The notes: generated by a model from the sequence alone, not told the origin. Positions 34,679 to 43,231 are shown, counted from the stretch's first letter. The stretch: DNA of 50,657 nucleotides from Symbioplanes lichenis (GCF_030709675.1 NZ_JAUZQD010000031.1:1-50657); one strand, 5' to 3'. Translations and numbers: made by a program.

Positions 34679-35378
34679 GCGCGAGCTGGTCGCCGCCGCG
34701 TGCCGGGTGCTGGCCGCCCGGGGGCTCGCGCCCGGCTTCCTCGGCCACGTCAGCCTGCGCGTCGACCCCTGGCGGCTGCTGATCCGCTGCCGGGGCCCGC
34801 ACGAGCGCGGCCTCGCCTGGACCACCGCCGCCGATGTCCGGCTGGTCCACCTCGACGGCTCGACGGCGGCCCGCGGCGAACTGGACGGCTGGAGCGTGCC
34901 GCACGAGCTGCCGCTGCACACCGGCATTCTGCGCGTACGCCCGGAGGTGTCCGCCGTCGTCCACGCCCACCCGGAGGACGTGGTCGCCGCCGACCTCGCC
35001 GGTCTCGCCATCCGCCCGATCGTCGGCGCACTCGACATCCCGGGCGCGCGCCTGGCGGCCGGCGGCGTCCCGGTCTATCCGCGCAGCGTCCTGATCCGCA
35101 CCCCGGCGCTGGCCGCGGAGATGGCCGCCGTGCTGGGCGACCGCCCGGTGGTGCTGCTCCGCGGCCACGGCCTGACCAGCGCCGCCCGCAGCGTGCCCGA
35201 GGCGGTGCTCCAGGCGCTGTCGGTCGACCGGCTGGCCCGCCTGACGCTGGCGGTGGCGTCGGCCGGCGGGGTGCCGCGCGACCTGCCGGCGGAGGACCTG
35301 GCCGAGCTGCCGGACCTGGGCGCCGGTCTCAACACCGAGATCGCGTGGCGGCACGAGCTCGCCCGGCTCGACGACTGA
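34659..35378 (+). CDS. class II aldolase/adducin family protein
   Basis: Cytoplasmic protein of 239 residues. Zinc ligands of the L-fuculose-phosphate aldolase fold can be seen: VHAHPEDV (two His) and LLRGHGLTSAA (third His). LGHVSLRVDP near the N-terminus corresponds to the GN.S substrate loop, with H in place of the usual N. Members act as aldolases, epimerases or dehydratases on phosphorylated sugars or related acids; the substrate is unknown. ATG 34659 lies inside the end of the preceding gene. It is the last gene of the forward van-like operon by spacing. Confidence 0.82.
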   Translation: MKDFAAERELVAAACRVLAARGLAPGFLGHVSLRVDPWRLLIRCRGPHERGLAWTTAADVRLVHLDGSTAARGELDGWSVPHELPLHTGILRVRPEVSAVVHAHPEDVVAADLAGLAIRPIVGALDIPGARLAAGGVPVYPRSVLIRTPALAAEMAAVLGDRPVVLLRGHGLTSAARSVPEAVLQALSVDRLARLTLAVASAGGVPRDLPAEDLAELPDLGAGLNTEIAWRHELARLDD

Positions 35379-35387
35379 CGGTGTCGG

Positions 35388-35567
35388 TCACGAGTCGCTC
35401 GGGGACAGCAGCGGGCGCCCGGTCGCGTCACCGAAGCGTGTGATCGTGGGGAGTTCGGCGACGGCCGGGCGGATGACCTCCACGAACGCGGCGAACCCGG
35501 GCGAGCTCAGATGCGTCTGCAGCGCCTCGTCCGACGCCCACTCCTCGGCCAGCACCAGAGCAGACAT
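35388..35567 (-). CDS. short antibiotic-biosynthesis-monooxygenase-like protein (truncated, 59 aa)
   Basis: Reads MSALVLAEEWASDEAL, then a helix LSSPGFAAFVEVIRPAVAEL, and ends ITRFGDATGRPLLSPSDS. This matches the second half of ABM-fold proteins (the VLVEEWAS...AHFATPHFAAF region and the final strand) but lacks the first ~40 residues. It still has an SD, GAGGAGAGG 6 nt before ATG 35567, so it may be expressed as a shortened protein or be a remnant. It is divergent from a marR-type gene, a usual arrangement for ABM genes. Confidence 0.6.
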   Translation of the reverse strand: MSALVLAEEWASDEALQTHLSSPGFAAFVEVIRPAVAELPTITRFGDATGRPLLSPSDS

Positions 35568-35598
35568 GGCAAGCCTCTCCTCAAAACGTTCAGCTGTT

Positions 35599-35607
35599 GA
35601 ATCATTC
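35599..35607. promoter_or_regulatory. possible MarR operator between the ABM remnant and marR gene
   Basis: GAATCATTC, symmetric about the central C, with TTG before it and TGTTG after. CTGTTG repeats on both sides (35594-35599, 35607-35612). A forward -10 candidate TAACGT (35614-35619) follows immediately, so binding would cover the marR promoter. Confidence 0.4.
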
Positions 35608-35647
35608 TGTTGCTAACGTATGCCCGAGCCGGGATATCGTGCAACGC

Positions 35648-36109
35648 ATGAACGATGCCGACGCTGACGGTCCGACCATGGCCGAGGGGGTTGCCGCCCG
35701 GCCCGCGCTCCTGCTCGCGCACGTCGGCAGCGCCCTCGAAGCCGCCGCCGACGACTGGCTGGCCCCGAGCGGACTCAGCGGCCGCGACTACGCGGTGCTC
35801 GCCATCCTCACCGCGGACGCCCCCGACACCCAGCACGAACTCGCCCGCCTGCTCGGCAAGGCCCCGGGCATCGCCGTCATCGCGGTCGACCGCCTCGAAG
35901 CGGCCGGCCTGGTGGCGCGGCGCCGCGACCCGGCCGACCGCCGCCGCAGCCGGGTCGAGGCCACGCCGGCCGGACGCGAGGCCCTGCGCAAGGCGGACCA
36001 GCTGTCGGCCGACGGCCTGGGCCGGCTGTTCCCCGGCCTCGACGCCGGTCAGCGCGACACGCTCTGGCAGCTGCTCGCCGCCGGCATCACTCGCCCGCCG
36101 GCGCCCTGA
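35648..36109 (+). CDS. MarR family transcriptional regulator
   Basis: Winged-helix regulator of 153 residues. SGLSGRDYAVLAILTADAP, QHELARLLGKAPGIAVIAVDRLEAAGLVARRRDPADRRRSRVEATPAG contains the recognition helix and the wing with the DPADRR signature, shown here in parts. It probably controls itself and the divergent ABM-like gene. ATG 35648 has only a weak SD; ATG 35678 and TTG 35597 are alternatives. It is convergent with the multicopper oxidase gene. Confidence 0.87.
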   Translation: MNDADADGPTMAEGVAARPALLLAHVGSALEAAADDWLAPSGLSGRDYAVLAILTADAPDTQHELARLLGKAPGIAVIAVDRLEAAGLVARRRDPADRRRSRVEATPAGREALRKADQLSADGLGRLFPGLDAGQRDTLWQLLAAGITRPPAP

Positions 36110-36133
36110 TCGAAACCGCGCCGACCGGCGGGG

Positions 36134-37954
36134 TCACTCGGGGGCGTGGTCCGAGGAGTAGGGCGTCGTCACGCCGACGTAGGCGAGGTGGAGGATCATG
36201 CCGTTCGCGCCGTGGCGGAAGTTGTGGCAGTGGTCCATCCAGATGCCCGGGTTGTCGGCGCGGAACTCCAGTTCGTAGGTCTGGCCCGAGCCGATGTTCA
36301 GGGTGTCGGTCCACCACGGGCTGCCGGTCACCGGGTCGCCGTCGCGGGACAGGACCCGGACGCGGTGGCCGTGCAGGTGGAACGGGTGGTCGATCATGCC
36401 GCGGTTGGCGATGCGCACCTTGACCCGGTCGCCGCGGGTCACCTCGAGGGTGGGGACGGCGGGGTAGAGGCGGCCGTTGATGAGGCTGGTGACATAGGAG
36501 AAGCGGCCCTGGCTGAAGCCGAAGCCGTCGTCCAGCCGCAGGTCGAAGGTGCGCTGATAACCGCCGCCGGCCGGCGCCGGCCCGGACCCGTACGCGATCG
36601 GGTCGAACCGTTCCCCGTCGCCCGGCGCGACCGGATCCGCCGTGCCGCCGGGGCTGAACGCCAGGGCGACGTCCGGGCTGCCGTCCAGCGCCAGGGTCAC
36701 CGGGCCGTCCGGCACCGTGAACGTGATGTCGTAGCGGCCGCCCGCGGCGAGGGGCAGCGCGGTGCCGGCAGCGAGCGGCGTGGCGCCGGGAATGGCGTTG
36801 CCGTCGAGGGCGGTGACGCGGAAGGGTGCGCCGCCGACGCGTACCACCTGGGGGTCCTCGGAGCTGTTGATCAGCCGGACGAGTTGCTCACCGGTCGCGG
36901 CCCGGCGCTCCGGCCCGTCCGACCGGCCGAAGGCGGCGATGTCGCCGGGCCACGCGTGGGTGAAGACCGTGGTCCCGCCGGCCGGACCGATGACCAGGGC
37001 CCCGAAGAGACCCCTCTGGACGTTCACGGCCCCGTCCCGATGCGTGTGGTACCAGAACGTCCCCTCGCGGCCGGGCACGAACCGGTAGACGTGCCGTTGC
37101 CCCGGGGCCACGGCGTCCTGCGTCACGCCGGGCACCCCGTCCTCGGCGTTGGGCACGTCGACGCCGTGCCAGTGCAGGGTCACGCCCTCGGTCACGTCGG
37201 TGTTGACCAGCGTGACCTCGACCAGCTGACCCCGCGCGGCGCGGATCTCGGGGCCGGGGGAGGAGCCGTTCAGGGTCAGCCCGTCCACGACGCGCCCCGA
37301 GGCCAGCCGCACCTGGCCGTGGGCGGCCGTCAGCGTCAGGCGTACGCCGGGGGTGCCTTGTCGTGGGCCTGTCAGCTGGTCGACGCTCAACTGTCCGCTG
37401 TGCCGGTGGCCCTCCGCGGCGGCGTTCGCCCGCTCGGCGCCGGCCAGCGTGACGGCCGGGATCAGCACGGCGAAGGCGGCGAGCCACGGGAGGCCGGACG
37501 CGCGCGAGCCCGAGGTGCGCCACCGGCCCACGCCCACGGACGCCGCGGCGACGGCCGCCAGCGCCACCACCGACCCGGCGACGACGAGCACCGTGTCCTG
37601 CGGGCCGAAGGGCGCGAGCAACCACCACACCGACAGGAGTACGCCACCCGCCGCGACGTGACTCGCGGTCCGCCCGGGCCGGATCAGCGCCCACGCCACC
37701 GGCAGCACCGCCAGGGGAAGCTGCACGACGAGCCGCGACTCCGCCAGCAGCACACTGCCGCCGAGAAGCAGTCCCGCCACGGCGAGCCGGGCCGTCACGA
37801 GGGCGGCGAGAACATAGAGCCAGCGGCGGGCCGTGCGGATGCCGGCGAGCGGCGCGGCGATCAGCGCCAGGACGGCGAGCGTGGCGTCGGCGAGGATGAG
37901 AATTCCGTACACCACCTCACCGTGCCGCCCGCCAGGTGCCGGTCGCGTCGGCAC
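36134..37954 (-). CDS. membrane-anchored multicopper oxidase
   Basis: Protein of 606 residues. The first ~175 residues contain about five hydrophobic helices, which anchor the enzyme. The extracytoplasmic part carries the copper sites: HWHG (261-264), WYHTH (301-305), HPFHLHGH (523-530) and HCH at 575-577 in MDHCHNFRHGANGM. All four copper-binding segments are present, so laccase-like or cuprous/metal oxidase activity is expected; the substrate is unknown. GTG 37954 is used; GTG 37915 is a possible alternative. It follows the AfsR-like regulator gene by 16 bp and is probably co-transcribed. Confidence 0.88.
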   Translation of the reverse strand: MPTRPAPGGRHGEVVYGILILADATLAVLALIAAPLAGIRTARRWLYVLAALVTARLAVAGLLLGGSVLLAESRLVVQLPLAVLPVAWALIRPGRTASHVAAGGVLLSVWWLLAPFGPQDTVLVVAGSVVALAAVAAASVGVGRWRTSGSRASGLPWLAAFAVLIPAVTLAGAERANAAAEGHRHSGQLSVDQLTGPRQGTPGVRLTLTAAHGQVRLASGRVVDGLTLNGSSPGPEIRAARGQLVEVTLVNTDVTEGVTLHWHGVDVPNAEDGVPGVTQDAVAPGQRHVYRFVPGREGTFWYHTHRDGAVNVQRGLFGALVIGPAGGTTVFTHAWPGDIAAFGRSDGPERRAATGEQLVRLINSSEDPQVVRVGGAPFRVTALDGNAIPGATPLAAGTALPLAAGGRYDITFTVPDGPVTLALDGSPDVALAFSPGGTADPVAPGDGERFDPIAYGSGPAPAGGGYQRTFDLRLDDGFGFSQGRFSYVTSLINGRLYPAVPTLEVTRGDRVKVRIANRGMIDHPFHLHGHRVRVLSRDGDPVTGSPWWTDTLNIGSGQTYELEFRADNPGIWMDHCHNFRHGANGMILHLAYVGVTTPYSSDHAPE

Positions 37955-37970
37955 CGGGTGCCTACGTCCG

Positions 37971-39287
37971 TCACGGCCCGGCGGGCACCGGGCGGACGGG
38001 CGCCTCGAGGGGAACGGGCTGGGCGCCCTCGTGGGCGATCAGGCCGGTCAGGCAGAAACGGCTGATGGCGACCACGAGGCACTCGGGCTCGGCGGGGAGC
38101 AGGGCGCGGACCTCCCGGCTGCCCCGGGCGTCGTCGAGGACGAAGAGCAGCTTGCGGCCGCGTACCGTCCGGTGGAAAGCCGCCGCCAGCTCCGCCTCGC
38201 CGCCACCCGCCGGCATCGGGGCGCCGAGCGCTCGCAGGAAGCCGCGCAGCACGTCCGCCGGCTCGGCGCCGGCCAGGCTCACATAGAGCTGGCCGTCGGG
38301 GAACTGCCCGGCGACGCGGTGCGCCCATTGCAGGGCGAAGGCCGTCTTGCCGATGCCGGCGAGCCCGGTGACGGCGCAGATGCGGTGACCCGCCGTGGCC
38401 GGGCGGCTGAGGGTGGCGTCCGCGGCGGCCAGCTCCCGCTCGCGGCCGGCCGGCAGGGGAGGCGCCGGCGGCAGATCCCGGGGCGTGGCGGGCGCGGGAG
38501 CCCGTACGGGGGCCGGCGCGGTCCGCTCCACAACCCGGCGCCGGGCGTCGCCGAGCAACCGATCGGGGGTGATGCCCAGCTCGTCGCGGAGCCGCCGCGC
38601 GATGCCGGCGTAGACCTCCAGGGCCTCCGCCCGTCGGCCGGTGGCGCTCAGGCAGTCGATGAGCGCGGCGTGCAGCGGCTCGTCGAGGGGGTGCCGGTCC
38701 GCCAGCAGGAGCAGGTGCGGGACGACCTCGCCGGGGCGCACGGCCGGGGCGGCCGCCGCCAGCGCGGTCTCCACCCGTTCGCGCTCGATGAGCTGAAAGA
38801 CCGCGGTCTCGCGCAGGGGCAGCCCCAGGCCGGGCGGGCCGGGGGCCAGCGCGAGCGCCTGCAGCCGCAGGTCGGTCGCCGTCGCCGGATCGGCCCCCGC
38901 CGCCTGCTGGTTGAGCAGCCGGAACCGGCGCAGGTCGCACGAGACGGCGTCGACCAGGATCCGGTAGCCGGTGCCCGACCGCACCAGCCAGCGCCCCGGC
39001 GCCCGGGCCGGCAGCTCCGGCTCGAACGTGCGGCGCAGCTCGCCGACGTGCCGGTGCAAGGAATTCATCGCGCTGGCACCGGGCCGGTCGCCCCACATCG
39101 CGTCGATCAGGTCGCCGGCGCCGACGCCGCGGCCGTCCGCGGCCAGCAGCAGGCCGAGCAGGGCCCGGCGCTGCGGTGGGCCGAGGTCGAGGGGCTGCTG
39201 GGTGCGCCAGGCCCGCACGCCCCCGAACAGCGAGAAGTAGATCTTCGGCCCGGGCAGGAGATCCTCCACGTGACGACCGTAGGGCAT
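37971..39287 (-). CDS. short AfsR/SARP-like regulator (OmpR-type DNA-binding, BTAD, NB-ARC start)
   Basis: Regulator of 438 residues. The DNA-binding domain lies at ~15-95 (LFGGVRAWR, DAMWGDRPGASAMNSLHRHV), the BTAD helical repeat domain at ~110-255 (ALIDCLSATGRRAEALEVY), then a Pro/Ala linker and the beginning of an NB-ARC ATPase with P-loop GLAGIGKT (308-315) and Walker B LLFVLDD (380-386). It ends ~50 residues later (SRFCLTGLIAHEG), so the winged-helix part of NB-ARC and the TPR array usual for ~900-residue AfsR proteins are missing. The start is taken at ATG 39287; GTG 39269 is an alternative. It is divergent from the hydrolase/SDR pair and precedes the multicopper oxidase gene. Confidence 0.8.
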   Translation of the reverse strand: MPYGRHVEDLLPGPKIYFSLFGGVRAWRTQQPLDLGPPQRRALLGLLLAADGRGVGAGDLIDAMWGDRPGASAMNSLHRHVGELRRTFEPELPARAPGRWLVRSGTGYRILVDAVSCDLRRFRLLNQQAAGADPATATDLRLQALALAPGPPGLGLPLRETAVFQLIERERVETALAAAAPAVRPGEVVPHLLLLADRHPLDEPLHAALIDCLSATGRRAEALEVYAGIARRLRDELGITPDRLLGDARRRVVERTAPAPVRAPAPATPRDLPPAPPLPAGRERELAAADATLSRPATAGHRICAVTGLAGIGKTAFALQWAHRVAGQFPDGQLYVSLAGAEPADVLRGFLRALGAPMPAGGGEAELAAAFHRTVRGRKLLFVLDDARGSREVRALLPAEPECLVVAISRFCLTGLIAHEGAQPVPLEAPVRPVPAGP

Positions 39288-39327
39288 CTCCACACTTTGT
39301 CCACTGGCCGTTCGTAGCGTCTGCGCC

Positions 39328-40119
39328 ATGTCTGTCCCCGTTGTCTTCATTCATGGACTGTGGCTGCACGCGTCGTCGTGGCAGCCCTGGATCGACCTCT
39401 TCACCGAGCGCGGCTACGAGCCCGTCGCCCCGGGCTGGCCCGGTGACGGCGCCACCGTCGAGGAGACCCGCGCGAACCCGGACGCGCTGACCGGGCACGG
39501 CATCGACGACGTCGTCGAGCACTACGCCCGGATCATCGGCGACCTGCCGGCCCGCCCGATCCTCGTCGGACACTCCTTCGGCGGCATGATCGCGCAGAAG
39601 CTCCTCGGCCTCGACCTCGGCGCCGCCGCCGTGGCCATCGACGCCGCCCAGATCAAGGGCGTGCTGCCGCTGCCGCTGTCGGCGCTGCGCTCCAGCTTCC
39701 CGGTGCTGGGCAACCCGGCCAACCGGCACCGGGCCGTCGCGCTGACCCCCGAGCAGTTCCGCTACGCCTTCGGCAACGCGATCCCCGAGACCGAGGCCCG
39801 ATCCCTGTACGACCAATGGTCCATCCCCGCGCCCGGCAAGCCGCTCTTCGAGGCGGCGGCCGCGAATTTCGACCCGCACTCGCCGGCCAAGGTCGCCACC
39901 GCCAACGAGTCCCGCGGCCCGCTGCTGCTCGTCGCGGGCGGCAAGGACCACACCGTGCCCGAGGCGGTCGTGCGCGCCACCCTCAAGCAGTACCGCCACT
40001 CCCAGGCGGTCACCGACTTCGCCGAGTTCCCGGACAAGGCCCACTCCCTGACCATCGACTCCGGCTGGCGCGAGGTGGCCGAGGCTGTGCTGGCGTGGCT
40101 GAAGGAGCAGGGCCTGTGA
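39328..40119 (+). CDS. alpha/beta hydrolase
   Basis: Soluble hydrolase of 263 residues. FIHGLWLHASSW forms the oxyanion loop. The catalytic triad is S83 in GHSFGG, D207 in GGKDHTVP and H239 in DKAHSL. The closest general type is the non-haem chloroperoxidase/esterase group. The substrate is unknown. It is divergent from the AfsR-like gene with ~40 bp between them and is followed 19 bp later by an SDR gene, so the two enzymes likely form an operon regulated by the neighbour. Confidence 0.88.
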   Translation: MSVPVVFIHGLWLHASSWQPWIDLFTERGYEPVAPGWPGDGATVEETRANPDALTGHGIDDVVEHYARIIGDLPARPILVGHSFGGMIAQKLLGLDLGAAAVAIDAAQIKGVLPLPLSALRSSFPVLGNPANRHRAVALTPEQFRYAFGNAIPETEARSLYDQWSIPAPGKPLFEAAAANFDPHSPAKVATANESRGPLLLVAGGKDHTVPEAVVRATLKQYRHSQAVTDFAEFPDKAHSLTIDSGWREVAEAVLAWLKEQGL

Positions 40120-40138
40120 AGCGCTCGGTGGTCTTCGC

Positions 40139-40903
40139 ATGAACCTCGGACTGGAGGGGCGCACCGCCCTGGTCACCGGGGCCAGCCGCGGCATCGGGCT
40201 GGCCGTCGCCGAGGCGCTGGCGGCCGAGGGCGTCCACGTGGTGGCCGGCGCCCGCACCAAGCCCGACGCCGCCGTGGATTTCGTCGCCGCCGATCTCAGT
40301 ACGCCCGACGGCCCGGCCGCACTCGTCGAGGCGGCCGTCGCATTGCTGGGCGGGCGGCTGGACATCCTCGTCAACAACGTCGGCGGCGTGCACCCGCGCA
40401 CCGGCGGCTTCCTGACGGTCACCGACGACCAGTGGCAGGAGGCCCTGACGATCAACTTCCTTTCTCCCGTACGCACGACGCGCGCCGCGTTGCCGTACCT
40501 GCTCGAACGGGGTGGCGCCGTGGTCACCGTCGGCTCGGTCAACGCCTCGCTGCCCGACCCGCTGGTCATCGATTACAGCGCGGCCAAGGCGGCCCTGGTC
40601 AACTTCGGCAAGGCGCTGTCGAAGGAGGTCGGCCCCCGGGGCGTACGCGTCAACACCGTCAGTCCCGGACCCGTCGCGACCGATCTCTGGCTCGGCGCCG
40701 GCGGTGTCGCGGAGACGGTCGGCGCGGCCGGCGGCCTGGACCCGTCCGCAGTCGCCGAGAAGGCCGTCGGCGGCACCGCCACCGGCCGCTTCACCCGGCC
40801 CGAGGAGGTGGCGGACCTGGTACTGCTGCTGGCGAGCGGCCGCGCCGGCAACGTGACCGGGGAGGACATCATCATCGACGGGGGCCTGACCACGTCGCTG
40901 TAA
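40139..40903 (+). CDS. short-chain dehydrogenase/reductase
   Basis: Classical SDR of 254 residues. NAD(P)-binding TGASRGIGLAV, NNVGG (usually NNAG), and the catalytic Y146 and K150 in DYSAAK. C-terminal FTRPEEVADLVLLLAS and GEDIIIDGGL are typical of the family. AGARTK after the second strand suggests NADP(H). The substrate is unknown. It is probably co-transcribed with the alpha/beta hydrolase. Confidence 0.9.
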   Translation: MNLGLEGRTALVTGASRGIGLAVAEALAAEGVHVVAGARTKPDAAVDFVAADLSTPDGPAALVEAAVALLGGRLDILVNNVGGVHPRTGGFLTVTDDQWQEALTINFLSPVRTTRAALPYLLERGGAVVTVGSVNASLPDPLVIDYSAAKAALVNFGKALSKEVGPRGVRVNTVSPGPVATDLWLGAGGVAETVGAAGGLDPSAVAEKAVGGTATGRFTRPEEVADLVLLLASGRAGNVTGEDIIIDGGLTTSL

Positions 40904-40936
40904 CGGGATGGACGGCGGTCGCCGTCGTACGGTGCA

Positions 40937-41929
40937 ATGACGGTCATGCCGATCGATCCGTCCCGGCCGCCCGGGGAAGGCCGGGGCCGGTCGCTGGCCG
41001 GGGCGGTGGTCAGCACGGTCCCGCTGGTCCTGCTGCCCTTCGCGGTCAACGTGGCCAGCGACAGCCTGCCCGGCGGCGCCCAGCGCTGGGCCTGGCTGTC
41101 CTGGCCGGTGATCATCATCCTGGTGGCGGTGTCCTGGCGCCTCGGCACGCCCGGCGCCCCGCCCGCCCCTCCGCCGCCGTCGCCCAGCCCGCCGCCGACG
41201 TACAGCCCACCGCCGATGTACAGCCCACCGCCGACGTACAGTCCGCCGCCCGCCTACGACCCGCCGCCTACTTACACGCCTCCGCCTCACTCCTACGGCA
41301 CGCCGCCGCGTAGGGCCGGGTGGGTGCCGAATCCCGCACCCCACCGCCCGGCGCCCCCGCCCCGCGTGCGCCCGTCGGACCGGCCGTGGCGGATCCTGGC
41401 CGTCCCGGTGGCGGCCTCGTTCACCGGCGTCCTGCTGAGCCAGTTCGACGTGATCGGCGTACACGCGCCGTTCCTGGCCGCCATGCTCATCCTGCTCATC
41501 GCCGTGGTCCTCTGCCTCGCCGAGGTGATCACACCCCGCCGGGTGCCCCGAGGAGTGGCGGCCGGCCTGGTCTACGCCGTCCTCGCGGGCGCGGCCGTCT
41601 GGCGGTGGGACTCCGCCCGCGCCGACCTCTGGTACGTAGCCGAGTCGAGCGCCATCCTCGGCGCGGGCATCTTCCTGGCCTCACGCGTGCGAGACCCCCG
41701 GACCTCCCGGCGCGTCCTGCCCGGCGTGGTGCTCGCCTTGCTGGGCTGGGCCGCGATGGGCGTCCTCTTCGCGATCTACAGCCAGAAGAACGACGACACG
41801 GCCGTGGCCAACGCCGCCTTCTTCGCCTGCCTCTCCACCGTGGTCGCCGGCACGATCGCCACCGGCCTCCAAACCGCCGCCGACCGCGACCCCCGCCCGC
41901 CGGCCGGGCCGGAGCCGGTCAGCGGGTGA
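40937..41929 (+). CDS. proline-rich repeat membrane protein of unknown function
   Basis: Protein of 330 residues. Two hydrophobic helices lie near the N-terminus (~20-65), a cytosolic or external Pro/Tyr-rich region (~75-140) consists of YSPPPT-like repeats, and about five helices make up the second half (~150-320). No enzymatic motif is seen. The Pro-rich part may act as a flexible protein-interaction tether. ATG 40937 is used (ATG 40946 also possible). Its end overlaps the convergent MFS gene by 11 bp. Confidence 0.72.
   Translation: MTVMPIDPSRPPGEGRGRSLAGAVVSTVPLVLLPFAVNVASDSLPGGAQRWAWLSWPVIIILVAVSWRLGTPGAPPAPPPPSPSPPPTYSPPPMYSPPPTYSPPPAYDPPPTYTPPPHSYGTPPRRAGWVPNPAPHRPAPPPRVRPSDRPWRILAVPVAASFTGVLLSQFDVIGVHAPFLAAMLILLIAVVLCLAEVITPRRVPRGVAAGLVYAVLAGAAVWRWDSARADLWYVAESSAILGAGIFLASRVRDPRTSRRVLPGVVLALLGWAAMGVLFAIYSQKNDDTAVANAAFFACLSTVVAGTIATGLQTAADRDPRPPAGPEPVSG
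41201..41290 (+). repeat. five 18-bp tandem repeats coding YSPPPx units
   Basis: Units start at 41201, 41219, 41237, 41255 and 41273. The first two differ at one base (TACAGCCCACCGCCGATG against ...GACG); later units diverge. They encode the proline-rich region of the surrounding membrane protein, which suggests recent slippage or duplication. Confidence 0.8.
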
Positions 41930-43118
41930 CGGGCTCGGGGGCGCGGAGGCCGGCCAGGGCGCGGACGGCGAAGAGGGTCAGCACCAGCCCCACCGTGGGC
42001 ACGAGGAAGGCCAGCCGCAGCCCGACCGGCTCCGACAGCGCCCCCAGCAGCACGGCGCCCAGCAGCGCGCCCGCGTAGTTGAAGAGGTTGACGCGGGCGA
42101 TGACCTCGTCGCTGCGGCCGGGGGTGGCTTCGCCGGCGGCGGTGAAGGTCAGGGGGACCAGGATGCCGACGCCGAGGCCGGCGAGGGCGAAGCCGGTGAC
42201 CGCCGCGCCGACCGAGGGGACGGCGACCACCAGGGCGCAGCCCAGCGCGCACGCCAGCAGGCAGCCGGCGGCCGACACCGCGCGACCCAGGCGGGGGACC
42301 AGGTGGTCGCCGGCGAGGCGGGAGATCAGCACGGTGGCCTGGTAGGCGGCGTAGCCGAGCGGGGTGACCGCCGCTGAGGCGGACAGCGAGTCGTGCAGGT
42401 AGACCGAGCTCCACGTGCTGACGGCCGAGTCGGCGAGGAAGGCCGTGCCGATGAAGGCGCCGCAGACGAGGACGACGCGGCGGCTGCCCGGGGTGCGGGT
42501 GCGTTTGCCCTGGTGGAGGACGACGGTGCGGGCCGGTTCGAAGGCGCCGAAGCCGGCCAGGGCCACGGTGGCCGCGACCACGGCCGCGGCACCGACGGCC
42601 ACGGCGGCGCCGGCGCTGGTGGCGGCGAAGGCGGACATGAGCAGGGCGGCGAGGATGGCGGCGGCGGTGTACGCGGCGAAGAGCCGGCTCATCACGCTGC
42701 GGCCGAGGCGGGCCTGGACGAGTACGCCCTGCATGCTGAGGCTCGCGTCGACCGCGCCGAGGCCGATGCTGTAGCCGACGAAGATCAGCGTGAACACCGG
42801 CTTGGGGGTGTGGAACGTCGTGAGCGCCAGGGCCGAGGCGATGGTGAGCAGGCCGCCGCTCAGTGCGTAACGGCTGCCCCAGCGGGCCGCGACCTGGTCG
42901 GCCAGGATCGAGCCGCCGGCCGCGCCGAAGCACACCAGCAGCAGGATGACCGACACGTAGCCGTCGCCGATGTCCTGCCGCGACTTGAAGAGCGGCAGCG
43001 CGGTGACCACGGACGCGTAGCCCAGCCCCTGCGCCGCGTAGCCCGCCCCGATCCAGACGGCGCTCCGAACCCCCATCCGCCGATCATCGTCGCCGCGGCC
43101 CGGCGAGTACAGCGTCAC
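41919..43118 (-). CDS. MFS transporter
   Basis: Integral membrane protein of about 399 residues with roughly 12 hydrophobic helices. GGSILADQVAARWGSRYALSGG fits the loop 2-3 MFS motif (G...AD..GRR type), and a basic loop KRTRTPGSRR separates the two halves. It resembles small sugar or drug efflux MFS proteins; the cargo is unknown. GTG 43118 with GGGGA upstream is used; ATG 43076 is an alternative. It is divergent from the kdp operon. Confidence 0.85.
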   Translation of the reverse strand: MTLYSPGRGDDDRRMGVRSAVWIGAGYAAQGLGYASVVTALPLFKSRQDIGDGYVSVILLLVCFGAAGGSILADQVAARWGSRYALSGGLLTIASALALTTFHTPKPVFTLIFVGYSIGLGAVDASLSMQGVLVQARLGRSVMSRLFAAYTAAAILAALLMSAFAATSAGAAVAVGAAAVVAATVALAGFGAFEPARTVVLHQGKRTRTPGSRRVVLVCGAFIGTAFLADSAVSTWSSVYLHDSLSASAAVTPLGYAAYQATVLISRLAGDHLVPRLGRAVSAAGCLLACALGCALVVAVPSVGAAVTGFALAGLGVGILVPLTFTAAGEATPGRSDEVIARVNLFNYAGALLGAVLLGALSEPVGLRLAFLVPTVGLVLTLFAVRALAGLRAPEPVTR

Positions 43119-43231
43119 ACCGAATTTCCCCTAACCCGGTCGTGGATCGCGGTCAGCAACAGCAGCTCGGGATTCTTCTCCGGGGTGGCCCGGCGGCCAT
43201 CCTGCCATCCGTGACGGCCGCCACCCCGGGC

